Shown here one piece after another: positions 9,426 through 18,283 of a stretch of DNA of 64,000 nucleotides. Each line of letters starts with the position of its first letter. The first letter of the stretch is position 1. The position numbers and the translations under genes are program-made. The notes beneath the pieces were generated by a model, which was not told the DNA's origin, did not search any database, and worked only from the letters and a program-made list of their open reading frames with translations. Source of the DNA: Hymenobacter psychrotolerans DSM 18569 (lineage in GTDB: Bacteria; Bacteroidota; Bacteroidia; Cytophagales; Hymenobacteraceae); the NCBI RefSeq assembly GCF_900142395.1, contig NZ_FRAS01000001.1, forward strand, positions 248,001-312,000, given 5' to 3'.

Positions 9426-9619
9426 ATAAACTTCAGATTTTGATTGTGAGCATTTTGCAAATTCTTCTCTTGCAAGCCATATACCTGACCTTACAAGCGC
9501 ATGACCCTGCCTTTAGCTATTAGGTTGCTTGCATGCGTACTTCATTTGTTCACGCTCTGTTATTGCCAGCAGTTGCTTTCACTCTATTCATCTGCTTCTG
9601 CCTTCCTTACCTTCGCCCC

Positions 9620-12508
9620 ATGACTCCCGACGCCTCCGCCAACCAGCCCCACAAGCTCTTCCTGCTCGACGCCTTTGCTCTGATTTACCGCGCCCATTTC
9701 GCGTTCAGCAAGAACCCGCGCGTCAACTCCAAGGGCCTCAATACCGGCGCTATTCTGGGCTTCACCAACACGCTGGTGGAAGTGCTGCAGAAGGAAAAAC
9801 CCACGCACATCGGCGTGGCGTTTGATGCCGCCAAGAAGACGTTCCGCCACGAGCAGTACGCCGAGTACAAGGCCCAGCGCCAGGCTATGCCCGAAGATAT
9901 TGGGCTGGCCATTCCTTATATCAAGCAGATTATCAAAGCCTTTCACATTCCCATTCTGATGGTGGATGGCTACGAGGCCGACGACGTTATCGGCACCTTG
10001 GCGCGGCGGGCGGAGGCGCAGGGCTTCGGGGAGGTGTTCATGATGACGCCCGACAAAGACTACTGCCAGCTCGTAACAGACTGCGTGAAAATCTATCGGC
10101 CGGCCTTCATGGGCAACGCCGCCGAGGTGCTGGACGTGGCCCACGTGCTGCAGCGCTTCGAGATTGAGCGGCCCGAGCAGGTCATCGACATTCTGGGCTT
10201 GCAGGGCGACGCCTCCGACAACATTCCGGGTATTCCGGGCATCGGCGAAAAGACGGCCAAGACCCTGATTCAGAAGTACGGCTCGGTGGAGAACCTGATT
10301 GCCAGCGTGGACGAGCTGAAGGGCAAGCAGCAGGAAAACGTGCGCAACTTTGCCGAGCAGGGCCTGATGAGCAAGGAGCTGGCCACGATTCACCTCAACG
10401 TGCCCATCGAGTTTGAGGCCGACAAGCTGGTAATCGACCAGCCCGATACCGAGGCGTTGCGGCAGTTGTTTGATGAGCTGGAATTCCGGCAGCTGGCAGC
10501 CCGCGTGCTGGGGGGCGGCAGCCCGGCCGGCGTGAGCAGCACCGCGCCCACTCCGCGCGGCGCGCGGCGGCCTAAAGTCACGGAAGGCCAGGGCAGCCTG
10601 TTCGGCTCGTCGGCGGATGCGGCGGTGGGCATTGCGGCCGAAGAAGGCACCACGGGCAGCTTCGGTGCCCCCGCCGGGCCGCGCCTCACCCTGGCCGACG
10701 TGCCCCACAACTACCACCTCATCGATACGCCGGAGCTGCGTAAGTCGCTGCTGGAGTTTCTGCTGCAGCAAACCGAAGTCAGCTTCGACACCGAAACTAC
10801 CGGCCTGGACACCATGACGGCCCGGCTGGTGGGTCTTTCGTTCTGCTGGCTGCCCGGCGAGGCCTACTACGTGCCCGTCCCGCACGACGACCACGCCGCC
10901 GCGCAGGCCTTGCTGGACGAGTTCTGCCCGTTTTTCGAAGCGGAAAACATCCTCAAAATCGGCCAGAACATCAAGTACGACCTCACCATTCTCAAGCACT
11001 ACAACGTGCGCGTGGCCGGGCCGCTCTTCGATACCATGCTGGCCCATTACCTGCTGGAGCCCGACATGCGCCACAACATGGACGTGCTGGCCGAAACCTA
11101 CCTGCACTACACGCCCGTGCCCATCACGGCGCTCATCGGCCCGAAAGGCAAGAACCAGAAAACTATGGCCGACCTGCCGCCCGCCGAGGTGTCGGACTAC
11201 GCCTGCGAGGACGCCGACGTGACGCTGCAGCTCAAACATGTATTCGAGCCGATGCTGAAGGAAGTGGGCCTGCTGGACCTGTTGAACGAGGTGGAAAACC
11301 CGCTGGTGCCCGTGCTGGCCGACATTGAGTACGCCGGCGTGAAGATTGACTCGGCGGCCATGGGCGAGTATTCGGCCGAGTTGCAGGGCTACATTCAGGA
11401 GATTGAGAAGCAGATTTTCAGCGAGGCCGGCCAGGAGTTCAACATCGGTTCCCCGAAGCAGCTGGGCGAAGTTCTGTTCGACAAAATGGACCTGGGAAGC
11501 GGTAAAATCAAGAAAACCAAAACCGGCCAGTACGCCACCGGCGAAGAAATCCTGAGCCAGCTGGCCGCCGATGCGCCTATTGCGGGCCTGATTCTGGAGC
11601 ACCGCCAGCTTACCAAGCTGCGCAGCACCTACGTGGAGGCGTTGCCCCAGCTGGTGTGCGAGTTGGACGGCCGTGTGCATACCAGCTTCAACCAGGCCGT
11701 AACGGCCACCGGCCGCCTCTCCAGCACCAACCCCAACCTGCAGAACATTCCGATTCGCACCGAGAAGGGCCGCGAAATCCGCAAGGCCTTCGTGCCGCGC
11801 GACGAACAGCACGTGCTGCTGGCCGCCGACTATTCGCAGGTGGAGCTACGCATCATGGCCGACTTCTCGGGCGACAAAACCATGATTGAAGCCTTCCGCC
11901 AGGGGCTCGACATCCACACTAGCACCGCCAGTAAGGTGTTCCATGTGCCGCTGAACGAGGTAGATGGCGAGATGCGCCGCAAGGCCAAAACCGTCAATTT
12001 TGGCATCATCTACGGCATTTCGGCCTTCGGGCTGGCTCAGCGCATCGGCATTTCGCGCAAGGAAGCCACCGAAATCATCGACACGTATTTCCAGGAGTTT
12101 TCGTCAGTGAAGCAGTTCATGGACGACAGCATCAACCGGGCGCGGGAGCTGGAATACGCTACCACCCTGCTGGGTCGCCGCCGCTACCTGCGCGACATCA
12201 ACTCGCGCAACGCCACGCTACGCGGCTACACCGAGCGCAACGCCATCAACGCCCCCATCCAGGGCACGGCCGCCGACATCATCAAGAAGGCCATGATCAA
12301 TATCCACGACTGGCTGATTGAGGAAAAGCTCAAAACCAAGATGATTCTGCAGGTGCACGACGAACTGGTGTTTGACGCCGTGCAAGAGGAAGTAGAGTAC
12401 ATCACGCCCAAAATCAAGGAGCTGATGGCTACGGCCCTGCTGCTGCCCCACGGCGTGCCGCTGGAAGTGGAAGTAGGCACCGGCCGCAACTGGCTCCAGG
12501 CCCACTAA
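9620..12508 (+). CDS. polA: DNA polymerase I
   Basis: A 962-residue protein. Residues 1-290 are the 5'-3' flap exonuclease (LFLLDAFALIYRAHF, GYEADDVIGTLA, GDASDNIPGIPGIGEKTA). The central 3'-5' exonuclease keeps its acidic motif (SFDTETTGLD), so proofreading is probably active. The C-terminal polymerase carries motif A (AADYSQVELRIMA), motif B (RRKAKTVNFGIIYG) and motif C (QVHDELVFD). It works in Okazaki-fragment processing and excision repair. The ATG at 9620 is preferred over the in-frame ATG at 9533 because the family start (HKLFLLDAF) follows it closely and the extra segment looks like untranslated leader. Confidence 0.97.
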   Translation: MTPDASANQPHKLFLLDAFALIYRAHFAFSKNPRVNSKGLNTGAILGFTNTLVEVLQKEKPTHIGVAFDAAKKTFRHEQYAEYKAQRQAMPEDIGLAIPYIKQIIKAFHIPILMVDGYEADDVIGTLARRAEAQGFGEVFMMTPDKDYCQLVTDCVKIYRPAFMGNAAEVLDVAHVLQRFEIERPEQVIDILGLQGDASDNIPGIPGIGEKTAKTLIQKYGSVENLIASVDELKGKQQENVRNFAEQGLMSKELATIHLNVPIEFEADKLVIDQPDTEALRQLFDELEFRQLAARVLGGGSPAGVSSTAPTPRGARRPKVTEGQGSLFGSSADAAVGIAAEEGTTGSFGAPAGPRLTLADVPHNYHLIDTPELRKSLLEFLLQQTEVSFDTETTGLDTMTARLVGLSFCWLPGEAYYVPVPHDDHAAAQALLDEFCPFFEAENILKIGQNIKYDLTILKHYNVRVAGPLFDTMLAHYLLEPDMRHNMDVLAETYLHYTPVPITALIGPKGKNQKTMADLPPAEVSDYACEDADVTLQLKHVFEPMLKEVGLLDLLNEVENPLVPVLADIEYAGVKIDSAAMGEYSAELQGYIQEIEKQIFSEAGQEFNIGSPKQLGEVLFDKMDLGSGKIKKTKTGQYATGEEILSQLAADAPIAGLILEHRQLTKLRSTYVEALPQLVCELDGRVHTSFNQAVTATGRLSSTNPNLQNIPIRTEKGREIRKAFVPRDEQHVLLAADYSQVELRIMADFSGDKTMIEAFRQGLDIHTSTASKVFHVPLNEVDGEMRRKAKTVNFGIIYGISAFGLAQRIGISRKEATEIIDTYFQEFSSVKQFMDDSINRARELEYATTLLGRRRYLRDINSRNATLRGYTERNAINAPIQGTAADIIKKAMINIHDWLIEEKLKTKMILQVHDELVFDAVQEEVEYITPKIKELMATALLLPHGVPLEVEVGTGRNWLQAH

Positions 12509-12661
12509 AGCCACATGACTGATTCACTGAGGCGTCCCCGGAGGCCAGAATCATTTGGTTTTGGGCACGAAGGCAGCTACTACACATCCACGCAGTCGGG
12601 CATCTTCGCGACATGCGGGGCCGTATAGCCTGGCATACGACTCCCTTTAGCAAGCAGCCTT

Positions 12662-13081
12662 ATGGCATACGACACTCATACCACCACGCTGCAAAACGTA
12701 GCCCGCGGCGTACTGGCCTCGTTTATGGTAGTAGCCGGCACCGGCCACCTCACCTTTGCCCGCCGCGAATTTCAGGCCCAGGTTCCCGACTTCGTGCCCT
12801 TGGACAAAGACACCACGGTTCTGGCTTCGGGCGTGGTAGAAATCGGGCTGGGGCTGGCGTTGCTGCTGCTGAAAGGCCGCAGCCGGGTCCTGATGGGCAT
12901 GGGGCTAGCCGCCTTCTACGCCGCTGTTTTCCCCGGCAACGTGCATCAGTACACCCACCATATTTCCGCTTTCGGCCTCGATACCGATGAGAAGCGCTTG
13001 GCCCGGCTGTTTTTTCAGCCCGTGCTGATGGGCTGGGCGTTGTGGAGCACGGGCGCGCTTGAGGCCTCAAAACGCAGATAG
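12662..13081 (+). CDS. DoxX-like integral membrane protein
   Basis: A 139-residue protein with about four hydrophobic segments (VARGVLASFMVVAGTGHL, VVEIGLGLALLLL, VLMGMGLAAFYAAVF, a C-terminal segment near VLMGWALW). The layout fits the DoxX/DoxD-like family, including GTGHL and the polar FPGNVHQYTH segment. DoxX-like proteins are linked to redox balance in the inner membrane, but most small members are uncharacterised. It lies 70 bases upstream of the YpdA gene on the same strand, which agrees with a thiol/redox context. Confidence 0.7.
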   Translation: MAYDTHTTTLQNVARGVLASFMVVAGTGHLTFARREFQAQVPDFVPLDKDTTVLASGVVEIGLGLALLLLKGRSRVLMGMGLAAFYAAVFPGNVHQYTHHISAFGLDTDEKRLARLFFQPVLMGWALWSTGALEASKRR

Positions 13082-13151
13082 CATGGGCCGCGAGCCTAGC
13101 GTATCCCGGCCCGACGTAAACCCCCGACCCCCTGAGTTGGTAGTACAGGAT

Positions 13152-14180
13152 ATGATACCAGATTCTTCTTTTGATGTAGTGGTGATTGGGGCCGGGCCGG
13201 TAGGGCTGGCGTGTGCCCTGGAAGTGCAGCGGCGCGGCCTCACGGCCTGCGTGGTCGACAAGGGCGCGCTGGTCAATTCCATCATCGGCTACCCCACCAA
13301 CATGGAGTTTTTCTCCACTCCTGAGCTGCTCGAAATCGGGGGCCACCCCATGACTACGCTGCACTACAAGCCCCTGCGCGAAGACGCCCTCGACTACTAC
13401 CGCCGCGTAGCCCAGGCCGAAAAGCTTACGCTACGCCTCTACGAGCGGGTAGTAGGGCTGGAAGGCGAGCAGGGCCGCTACGAAGTAGTGACGGAAAAAG
13501 GCCGGATTGGAGCGCAGTTCGTGATAGTGGCCACCGGCTTCTACGACGTGCCCAACTACCTGCGCGTGCCCGGCGAAGACCTGCCCCACGTGACGCACTA
13601 CTACAAAGAGCCCTACGCCCACGCCGACCAGGATGTGGTAGTCATCGGCGCTAAAAATTCCTCGGCCAAAGCCGCGCTGCAGTTGTTGCGGGCTGGCGCC
13701 CGGCCAGTGCTGGTGGTACGCAGCCCCGAAATCAGCGAGTCGGTGAAGTATTGGATAAGGCCCGATTTGCTTAACCGCATCAAGGAAGGCCGGATTGGGG
13801 CACTGTTCAACACTACCGTGCAGCGCATCACCGCAACCACCGTGGAGGTGCTCACGCCCGATGGCCTGCGCAGTCTGCCCGCCCAGCACGTGTACGCCCT
13901 CACCGGCTACCACCCCGACTTCACGTTTCTGGCAACTCTGGGCATCACCTGCGACACAGACGCCGCCCAGACGCCCACGCACAACGCTGAAACCCTGGAA
14001 ACCAACCGCCCCGGCCTGTACCTGGCCGGCACCGTGTGCGGCGGCCTCAACACCAGCCGCTGGTTTATCGAAAACGGCCGCTACCACGCCCAGCTGATTG
14101 CGGCTCGCCTGGCCGGCGAGGCAGCCCCACCGCTTCCGGAAGTGCTGCAGCCGGTGCAGCTGCTGCCCAGCCACAGCTAG
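13152..14180 (+). CDS. ypdA: YpdA family bacillithiol disulfide reductase
   Basis: A 342-residue flavoprotein. The FAD-binding motif VVIGAGPVGLACALE lies near the N-terminus, followed by the YpdA-typical NSIIGYPTNMEFFSTPE. A second Rossmann motif (VVIGAKNSSAKAALQLL, unusual last Gly replaced) binds NADPH, and the C-terminal FAD contact is GLYLAGTVCGG. YpdA reduces bacillithiol disulfide in Firmicutes and is widespread in bacillithiol-making Bacteroidota. The ATG at 13152 is chosen because the FAD motif starts 9 residues later; upstream in-frame starts overlap the DoxX gene. A terminator follows. Confidence 0.88.
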   Translation: MIPDSSFDVVVIGAGPVGLACALEVQRRGLTACVVDKGALVNSIIGYPTNMEFFSTPELLEIGGHPMTTLHYKPLREDALDYYRRVAQAEKLTLRLYERVVGLEGEQGRYEVVTEKGRIGAQFVIVATGFYDVPNYLRVPGEDLPHVTHYYKEPYAHADQDVVVIGAKNSSAKAALQLLRAGARPVLVVRSPEISESVKYWIRPDLLNRIKEGRIGALFNTTVQRITATTVEVLTPDGLRSLPAQHVYALTGYHPDFTFLATLGITCDTDAAQTPTHNAETLETNRPGLYLAGTVCGGLNTSRWFIENGRYHAQLIAARLAGEAAPPLPEVLQPVQLLPSHS

Positions 14181-14195
14181 CACACCACTCAATAG

Positions 14196-14234
14196 AAAAA
14201 GCCCGCTCTTGGACATCAGGAACGGGCTTTTTTT
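14196..14234 (+). terminator. Intrinsic terminator after ypdA
   Basis: AAAAAGCCCG at 14196-14205 pairs with CGGGCTTTTT at 14223-14232, followed by further T. It lies between convergent genes and is probably used from both sides. Confidence 0.8.
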
Positions 14235-14254
14235 GGTATCAAACCACTCAGAGC

Positions 14255-15562
14255 CTACGGGAAACGTACGCCGCGGTAGTTGTTGGGGTTGACCTGCGAC
14301 AAGCTGGAGCCATACTTGGAGTTGATAGCGCTGATCATCTCGTTGGCGATAACCGCGTAGCCACGGGGCGTGGGGTGCACGCCATCCAGCGAAAACAGGT
14401 TGCCGGAGATGAAAGCCGCCGTGTTGTTCACCGCATCCGATACGATGCCGGTAGCGGCAATACGCGCGAAGAAAGCGTTGGCATCGAACACAGCCAGCCC
14501 TTTCTCGTTAGCCTTGGCCGTGAGAGCCGTATTGTAGGCCGTAGTAGCATCGCGCACCAGCGTCTGCTCCGAAGCGTCCAGCACGAACTGGCTGGGCAAC
14601 GGGTTAGCTGCAGTGGGCGAAATGCCTGCTCCTACCGGGAACGGATTGCCGGAAGTGGCAGTACCAATCACTGAGGAAGAAGTGAGCGTCAGCAGGTCGG
14701 CGTCGGTGGCTTCGCGCACACCCGCACTGGTCTGGATGTAGAGGCTCAGCGCCTGGTTGCTGGCTTTAAACGTGGCTTTGATAGCCGCTACGCGCACCGT
14801 AGTGAAAAATGGTACGTTGGTCACGTTCGGGATGGTAGCTACCACGCCTTTCGCGCCGTTTGCCGTCAGCACATTGATGATGCGGTTGGCTTTCAGCTGG
14901 AACGTGTCGGTGCGGGTGATGGCCGTGGGCCCGAGCGCGCCACCGGCGGTAGCATAGCCCAGTACATCGTTGTTGCCGAGCCAGCAGGTAAAGAAAGTAG
15001 CCGTAGCCGCCTCCGCTTTCACGCGCTGGAAGTACGTCTGCAACGGATTAGCCGCCGGCGTAATCCGTTCAAAGTACGCATTGCCCACCTGGCTGCCGTA
15101 GCCCGGAGTCTGGATATCAGCAAGCTTAATGCCCGGCACGCCGAGGTTGTTGACAGGGGCATCGTAACGGGTGTACAGTGCCTGTGGCGTAATAGCGCGT
15201 ACCGCCAGATTGGTCGTTACGTTGGCCGTGATGGGGTTGCCGGTGGCCGTGAAGCCTGTCAGACGCAGGTAGCCGGAGCCGTTTTCCTGGTTCGGCTGGT
15301 TGAACAACGGCTGGGCGAAGTCACCGCCGCCAACGGTTTTGAACTGCTCTGCCAGCAGGTTAGGATACGAAGCCAGCTGACCTTCGAGGTAGAGGCCATT
15401 GTCGCCGTAGCCGGCCGTGAGTGAGTTGCCGACGGCAATGTAGCGCGAGAAGTCAGCGGAGCCTTTGTCGGCACCGGGGGCATCCAGCTCTGGCTGGCAG
15501 CCAGCCAGTCCCAGACCGAGCAGCGCCAGAGCGGGCGCGGTACGTTTCAACAGAGTATACAT
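14255..15562 (-). CDS. SGNH/GDSL family lipoprotein hydrolase
   Basis: A 435-residue lipoprotein (lipobox GLAGC, Cys22). The SGNH blocks are visible: block I AVGNSLTAGYGD with nucleophile Ser47 (Asn in place of the usual Asp), block III WLGNNDVLGYA (Gly and Asn of the oxyanion hole) and block V DGVHPTPRGYAVIA with the catalytic Asp and His. It is predicted to hydrolyse esters at the outer membrane. It lies 20 bases downstream of a FadL-type porin gene on the same strand. This pairing suggests a joint role in uptake of lipids or hydrophobic esters; that part is inference. Confidence 0.85.
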   Translation of the reverse strand: MYTLLKRTAPALALLGLGLAGCQPELDAPGADKGSADFSRYIAVGNSLTAGYGDNGLYLEGQLASYPNLLAEQFKTVGGGDFAQPLFNQPNQENGSGYLRLTGFTATGNPITANVTTNLAVRAITPQALYTRYDAPVNNLGVPGIKLADIQTPGYGSQVGNAYFERITPAANPLQTYFQRVKAEAATATFFTCWLGNNDVLGYATAGGALGPTAITRTDTFQLKANRIINVLTANGAKGVVATIPNVTNVPFFTTVRVAAIKATFKASNQALSLYIQTSAGVREATDADLLTLTSSSVIGTATSGNPFPVGAGISPTAANPLPSQFVLDASEQTLVRDATTAYNTALTAKANEKGLAVFDANAFFARIAATGIVSDAVNNTAAFISGNLFSLDGVHPTPRGYAVIANEMISAINSKYGSSLSQVNPNNYRGVRFP

Positions 15563-15581
15563 GGGAGTTGTCAGGAAGAGC

Positions 15582-16877
15582 TTAGAAAGTGTAGTTCAGG
15601 CCGATGCCCGGAATCAGAACGCGGGTTTTGTAGGTACCCGCAACCCGGTCGGCGGTGTTGTTGGCCACCAGGTCAGCTTCGGTCTGGGTACGCTTCTTCA
15701 GGTCGATGAACTGACCGGAAACGTCCACGCCGAAGTTGCCGAACTTGTAGGAAGCGCCCAGCGTCAGGCCGATCCGGTCGGCGTCGGGCGTTTCCGGCGT
15801 CACGAAACCGTCTTTCACCGGCGAGAAGTCATAGGAAGCACCGGCCCGAACGGTCAGGCCGCTGGTCAGCAGGTACTGGCCCCCGAGGCGCAGCGTTACG
15901 GCATCCTCATACTCGCGGCGCGAGGTGCTGATGTTGGAGCCGCCCACCTGGCCGGAAGGCGACACCAGTCCGCCGGCGCCGTTGTTGCCGCGGAAGTCGA
16001 ATTGCAGAATCTTGTATTTGCTCCACTCCACGTAGTTCACATCGAAACCGAGCGTCAGGTTTTCGTTCGGCATGAACCCGATGCCCAGGCTGGTGGTGGC
16101 GGGCAGCGGCAGCGTAGCATCAAACTCGGTAGCCGTGAAGCGGGAGCCCAGTGAAGTCGGCACGTTCGTGAATTTCACGTCGCCGCCTTCCACTTTGGCG
16201 TCAATCTTGGAGCGGTAGCTGGCCCCAATGCTCAGCTTCTCGGTAGGCTTGAAGTAGATACCGGCATTGAAGCCGAGCTTGGTGGTGGCTTTGCCGTCGA
16301 GCTCGACGTGAGCCGGCCCGGAGCCGGCCGCGCCTTCCACCGGAATGTCTCTCTGCAGGTTCACGGCTCCGTAGGCCAGAATCACCATGCCCGCCCCCAC
16401 ACTCAGCTTATCCGTTACGGCGTAGCTGACGGTGGGCTGCACGTAGATGGATTTCAGGTCGATGCCGGTCAGCGAGTAGCGGCCTTCCCAGCCGTCAGCG
16501 TACTCCACCTTGTTGCCGAAGGGCGTGTAGACGGCAATACCGGCGGCAAACTTGCGGTCCTCGGAGCCGAAGCCGGCATACAGGTTGAAAGGCGTTACGA
16601 TGTTGTTTTTCAGCTCGCGCTGCGCGCCGCCATACTGCGAGCGGAAGGCCTGGCGGGCCATAGTAGCATTCACACCAACCTGCACGCCCCGGTCCTTCAC
16701 CATGGTTAGCGCGCCGGGGTTGTAGAACATGGCCGCCTGGTCGAGGGAAAGTCCTACGCCCACGCCGCCCATGCCGTTGTTTTTCTGCCCGGCCAGTGTT
16801 ACCTGGTAGCCGCCTGCCGAAGCAGCGGTGCCCGTGAGTAGCGCACCACTCGCGAGGAGTAGAGATTTTAGAGTCAT
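15582..16877 (-). CDS. OmpP1/FadL family outer membrane transport protein
   Basis: A 431-residue protein with a signal peptide (cleavage near GTAASAGGY) and the FadL N-terminal hatch sequence (QKNNGMGGVGVGLSLDQAAMFYNPGAL). The rest alternates in the way expected of a 14-strand barrel (DKLSVGAGMVILAYG, PTEKLSIGASYRSKI, NENLTLGFDVNYVEW) and ends in an aromatic residue (GLNYTF). Family members carry long-chain fatty acids or other hydrophobic compounds across the outer membrane. It is the first gene of a probable two-gene unit with the GDSL lipoprotein. Confidence 0.9.
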   Translation of the reverse strand: MTLKSLLLASGALLTGTAASAGGYQVTLAGQKNNGMGGVGVGLSLDQAAMFYNPGALTMVKDRGVQVGVNATMARQAFRSQYGGAQRELKNNIVTPFNLYAGFGSEDRKFAAGIAVYTPFGNKVEYADGWEGRYSLTGIDLKSIYVQPTVSYAVTDKLSVGAGMVILAYGAVNLQRDIPVEGAAGSGPAHVELDGKATTKLGFNAGIYFKPTEKLSIGASYRSKIDAKVEGGDVKFTNVPTSLGSRFTATEFDATLPLPATTSLGIGFMPNENLTLGFDVNYVEWSKYKILQFDFRGNNGAGGLVSPSGQVGGSNISTSRREYEDAVTLRLGGQYLLTSGLTVRAGASYDFSPVKDGFVTPETPDADRIGLTLGASYKFGNFGVDVSGQFIDLKKRTQTEADLVANNTADRVAGTYKTRVLIPGIGLNYTF

Positions 16878-16942
16878 ATAAAAGAGGGAAATAGGTGAGA
16901 AGTGAGTTGATGTGATTAAATGTAGGGAGAAAAACGGTTTTT

Positions 16943-16965
16943 TAGTCGGCGTGCCGACTATTTTT
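16943..16965. other. Perfect palindrome upstream of the fadL-like gene
   Basis: TAGTCGGC at 16943-16950 and GCCGACTA at 16953-16960 are exact complements separated by GT. T-rich runs flank both sides (up to 16942 and 16961-16965). It sits 66 bases upstream of the fadL-like start. It may be an operator or a terminator for transcription coming from the cyanophycinase side; the sequence does not decide. Confidence 0.5.
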
Positions 16966-17028
16966 CCCGCAAGCGAGTACGGATTCGGGTGCGGCGGGAA
17001 CCGGCCCGCAAATATGCGGCACTACGCC

Positions 17029-17859
17029 TTATGCAGCATCAGTGCCGGGAGCCACTACCCTTCGGCTGTGGAGTTGCAGGCGCTGGCCTGCTACCAGCAG
17101 ATGCACCCGCAGGTCTTGCCCGCTCACCGGCTCGCCCCGGCCTACGCGGCCCAGGTTGTTGCCCCGCAGCTGCTGCCCGTCTACCACCATCACCACGCCG
17201 TCGCCAAACACCTCAGCCTCAGTACCTCCCCGGATGATGATGCCGGTTTCTTCGGCCAGGCCAATGCCCAGGCACATGGGGTGGGCCAGCACGGCGTGCG
17301 CCAGCCGTCCGAAACGGCCGCGTTCCACAAAATGCTGGTCGATGAGCAGCCGGGGCAGCAGCCCGAGGCCGGCGCTGGTTTTCATGCCGCCTTTGCGCAA
17401 AGCCCGCCAGCCGTGGCCTTCTATCACCATGTACTCGGGCAGCACGGCCGCTCCGGCGCTGGTACCAGCCACCATGAAACCGGCATCCTGCTGGTACCGC
17501 TCGCGCAGCACCTCCAGAAACTGAGAGCCATGCAGAAAATCGGTGATGCGCTCCTGGTCGCCGCCACTAAAGAACACCAGTCCGGCCCGGCTCAGGCGGC
17601 GCAGCGTATCGTGGGCATCGGGGGAATGATGCTCGCTGATGCGCAGGTGCCGCACACCCGTGCAGCCCAGCTCGCGCAGGGCCCGCTCGTAGGCGCGGCC
17701 CGAGCGGATGTCGTCGCGGGAGGCAACCGTAATAACTTCGACGGCAGTATCCGGCGTCGGCAGCAAGTCGCAAAGGAGCGCCAGCATGGCATCATCGTCG
17801 CCGCCGCCGAGGGCGACAAGGGTTCCGAGCGGCGGGTCGGCAGGCGTCTGGTGAGGCAT
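17029..17859 (-). CDS. Cyanophycinase-like S51 family peptidase
   Basis: About 276 residues from the ATG at 17859 (a TTG eight codons upstream is possible). Peptidase S51 features are present: VALGGGDDD near the start, the elbow FFSGGDQERIT, the nucleophile motif GTSAGAAVLP, and DQHFVERGRFGRL. Cyanophycinases are cytosolic serine exopeptidases that cut the Asp-Arg storage polymer to beta-Asp-Arg dipeptides. No cyanophycin synthetase is seen in this window, so the substrate may be another isoaspartyl-like peptide. Confidence 0.82.
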   Translation of the reverse strand: MPHQTPADPPLGTLVALGGGDDDAMLALLCDLLPTPDTAVEVITVASRDDIRSGRAYERALRELGCTGVRHLRISEHHSPDAHDTLRRLSRAGLVFFSGGDQERITDFLHGSQFLEVLRERYQQDAGFMVAGTSAGAAVLPEYMVIEGHGWRALRKGGMKTSAGLGLLPRLLIDQHFVERGRFGRLAHAVLAHPMCLGIGLAEETGIIIRGGTEAEVFGDGVVMVVDGQQLRGNNLGRVGRGEPVSGQDLRVHLLVAGQRLQLHSRRVVAPGTDAA

Positions 17860-18112
17860 AAAAAGCGCGGAGGAACGGCCCAAATGTACGGGTTGGCCTG
17901 GAAACGCTTGCAGGACAGCTGCCGTCCGATCAAAAGAGTTGATTGTTAGGCGGAAATAATCCTTCTTGCAAGACTATACTATTGCTCTGTTATCTGCCGC
18001 TTGCCCACTTTCACACCTGTTGCCACTGTAGTTACTGACAAAGAGGCTTTCCCGGCGTTCAGTTGAACGCTGTACCTCACCCTTTTTCATTTACAACAAT
18101 GGTACACGATTA
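17860..18112. other. Intergenic stretch without recognised gene
   Basis: Sequence between the start of the cyanophycinase-like gene and the poly-C run. I find no convincing coding frame. It probably carries the cyanophycinase promoter and, at its right end, decayed sequence belonging to the T9SS remnant downstream. Confidence 0.5.
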
Positions 18113-18124
18113 CCCCCCCCCCCC
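18113..18124. repeat. Run of twelve C residues
   Basis: A homopolymer of 12 C directly upstream of the T9SS tail remnant. Runs of this length are prone to slipped-strand mutation and also to sequencing error. An ATG at 18099 reads into the run in a different frame from the sorting-domain tail, so a change in run length would be needed to join them. Confidence 0.85.
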
Positions 18125-18129
18125 GCATA

Positions 18130-18279
18130 AAGCGGGCTACTATCAGCCAGGCCCTGCGCCAGGGCCGTTGCGGCAGCACGGCCATTTCGGTGAGCGGCGT
18201 CCCGGCCGGCATCTATGTACTTGAACTCACTGGCCCCGCGGGCCTACGCCGCACGCGCCGCGTGCAGGTAACACCTTGA
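18130..18279 (+). pseudogene. Orphan T9SS C-terminal sorting domain remnant
   Basis: The frame ending at the TGA at 18277-18279 encodes STAISVSGVPAGIYVLELTG and then GLRRTRRVQVTP. This is the end of a type A T9SS sorting domain (compare LPAGVYLLRVDY in the delta-60 protein of this window). In this frame the nearest upstream stop is at 18064 and no credible start or signal peptide precedes it, so the cargo part of the gene is gone. It ends 4 bases before the start of another T9SS protein gene, which suggests that a tandem pair of cargo genes has partly decayed. Confidence 0.7.
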
Positions 18280-18283
18280 TTAT

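Noticed and set aside
9584..11812. Long open frame (742 codons) on the minus strand opposite polA
   Set aside because: It lies wholly antisense to a gene with clear PolA motifs, has His/Gln/Val-rich low-complexity composition typical of antisense GC-rich frames, and shows no domain.
17029..17859. Cyanophycin metabolism locus
   Set aside because: Only a cyanophycinase-like peptidase is present. No cyanophycin synthetase or isoaspartyl dipeptidase gene is seen nearby, so no storage-polymer pathway can be claimed.
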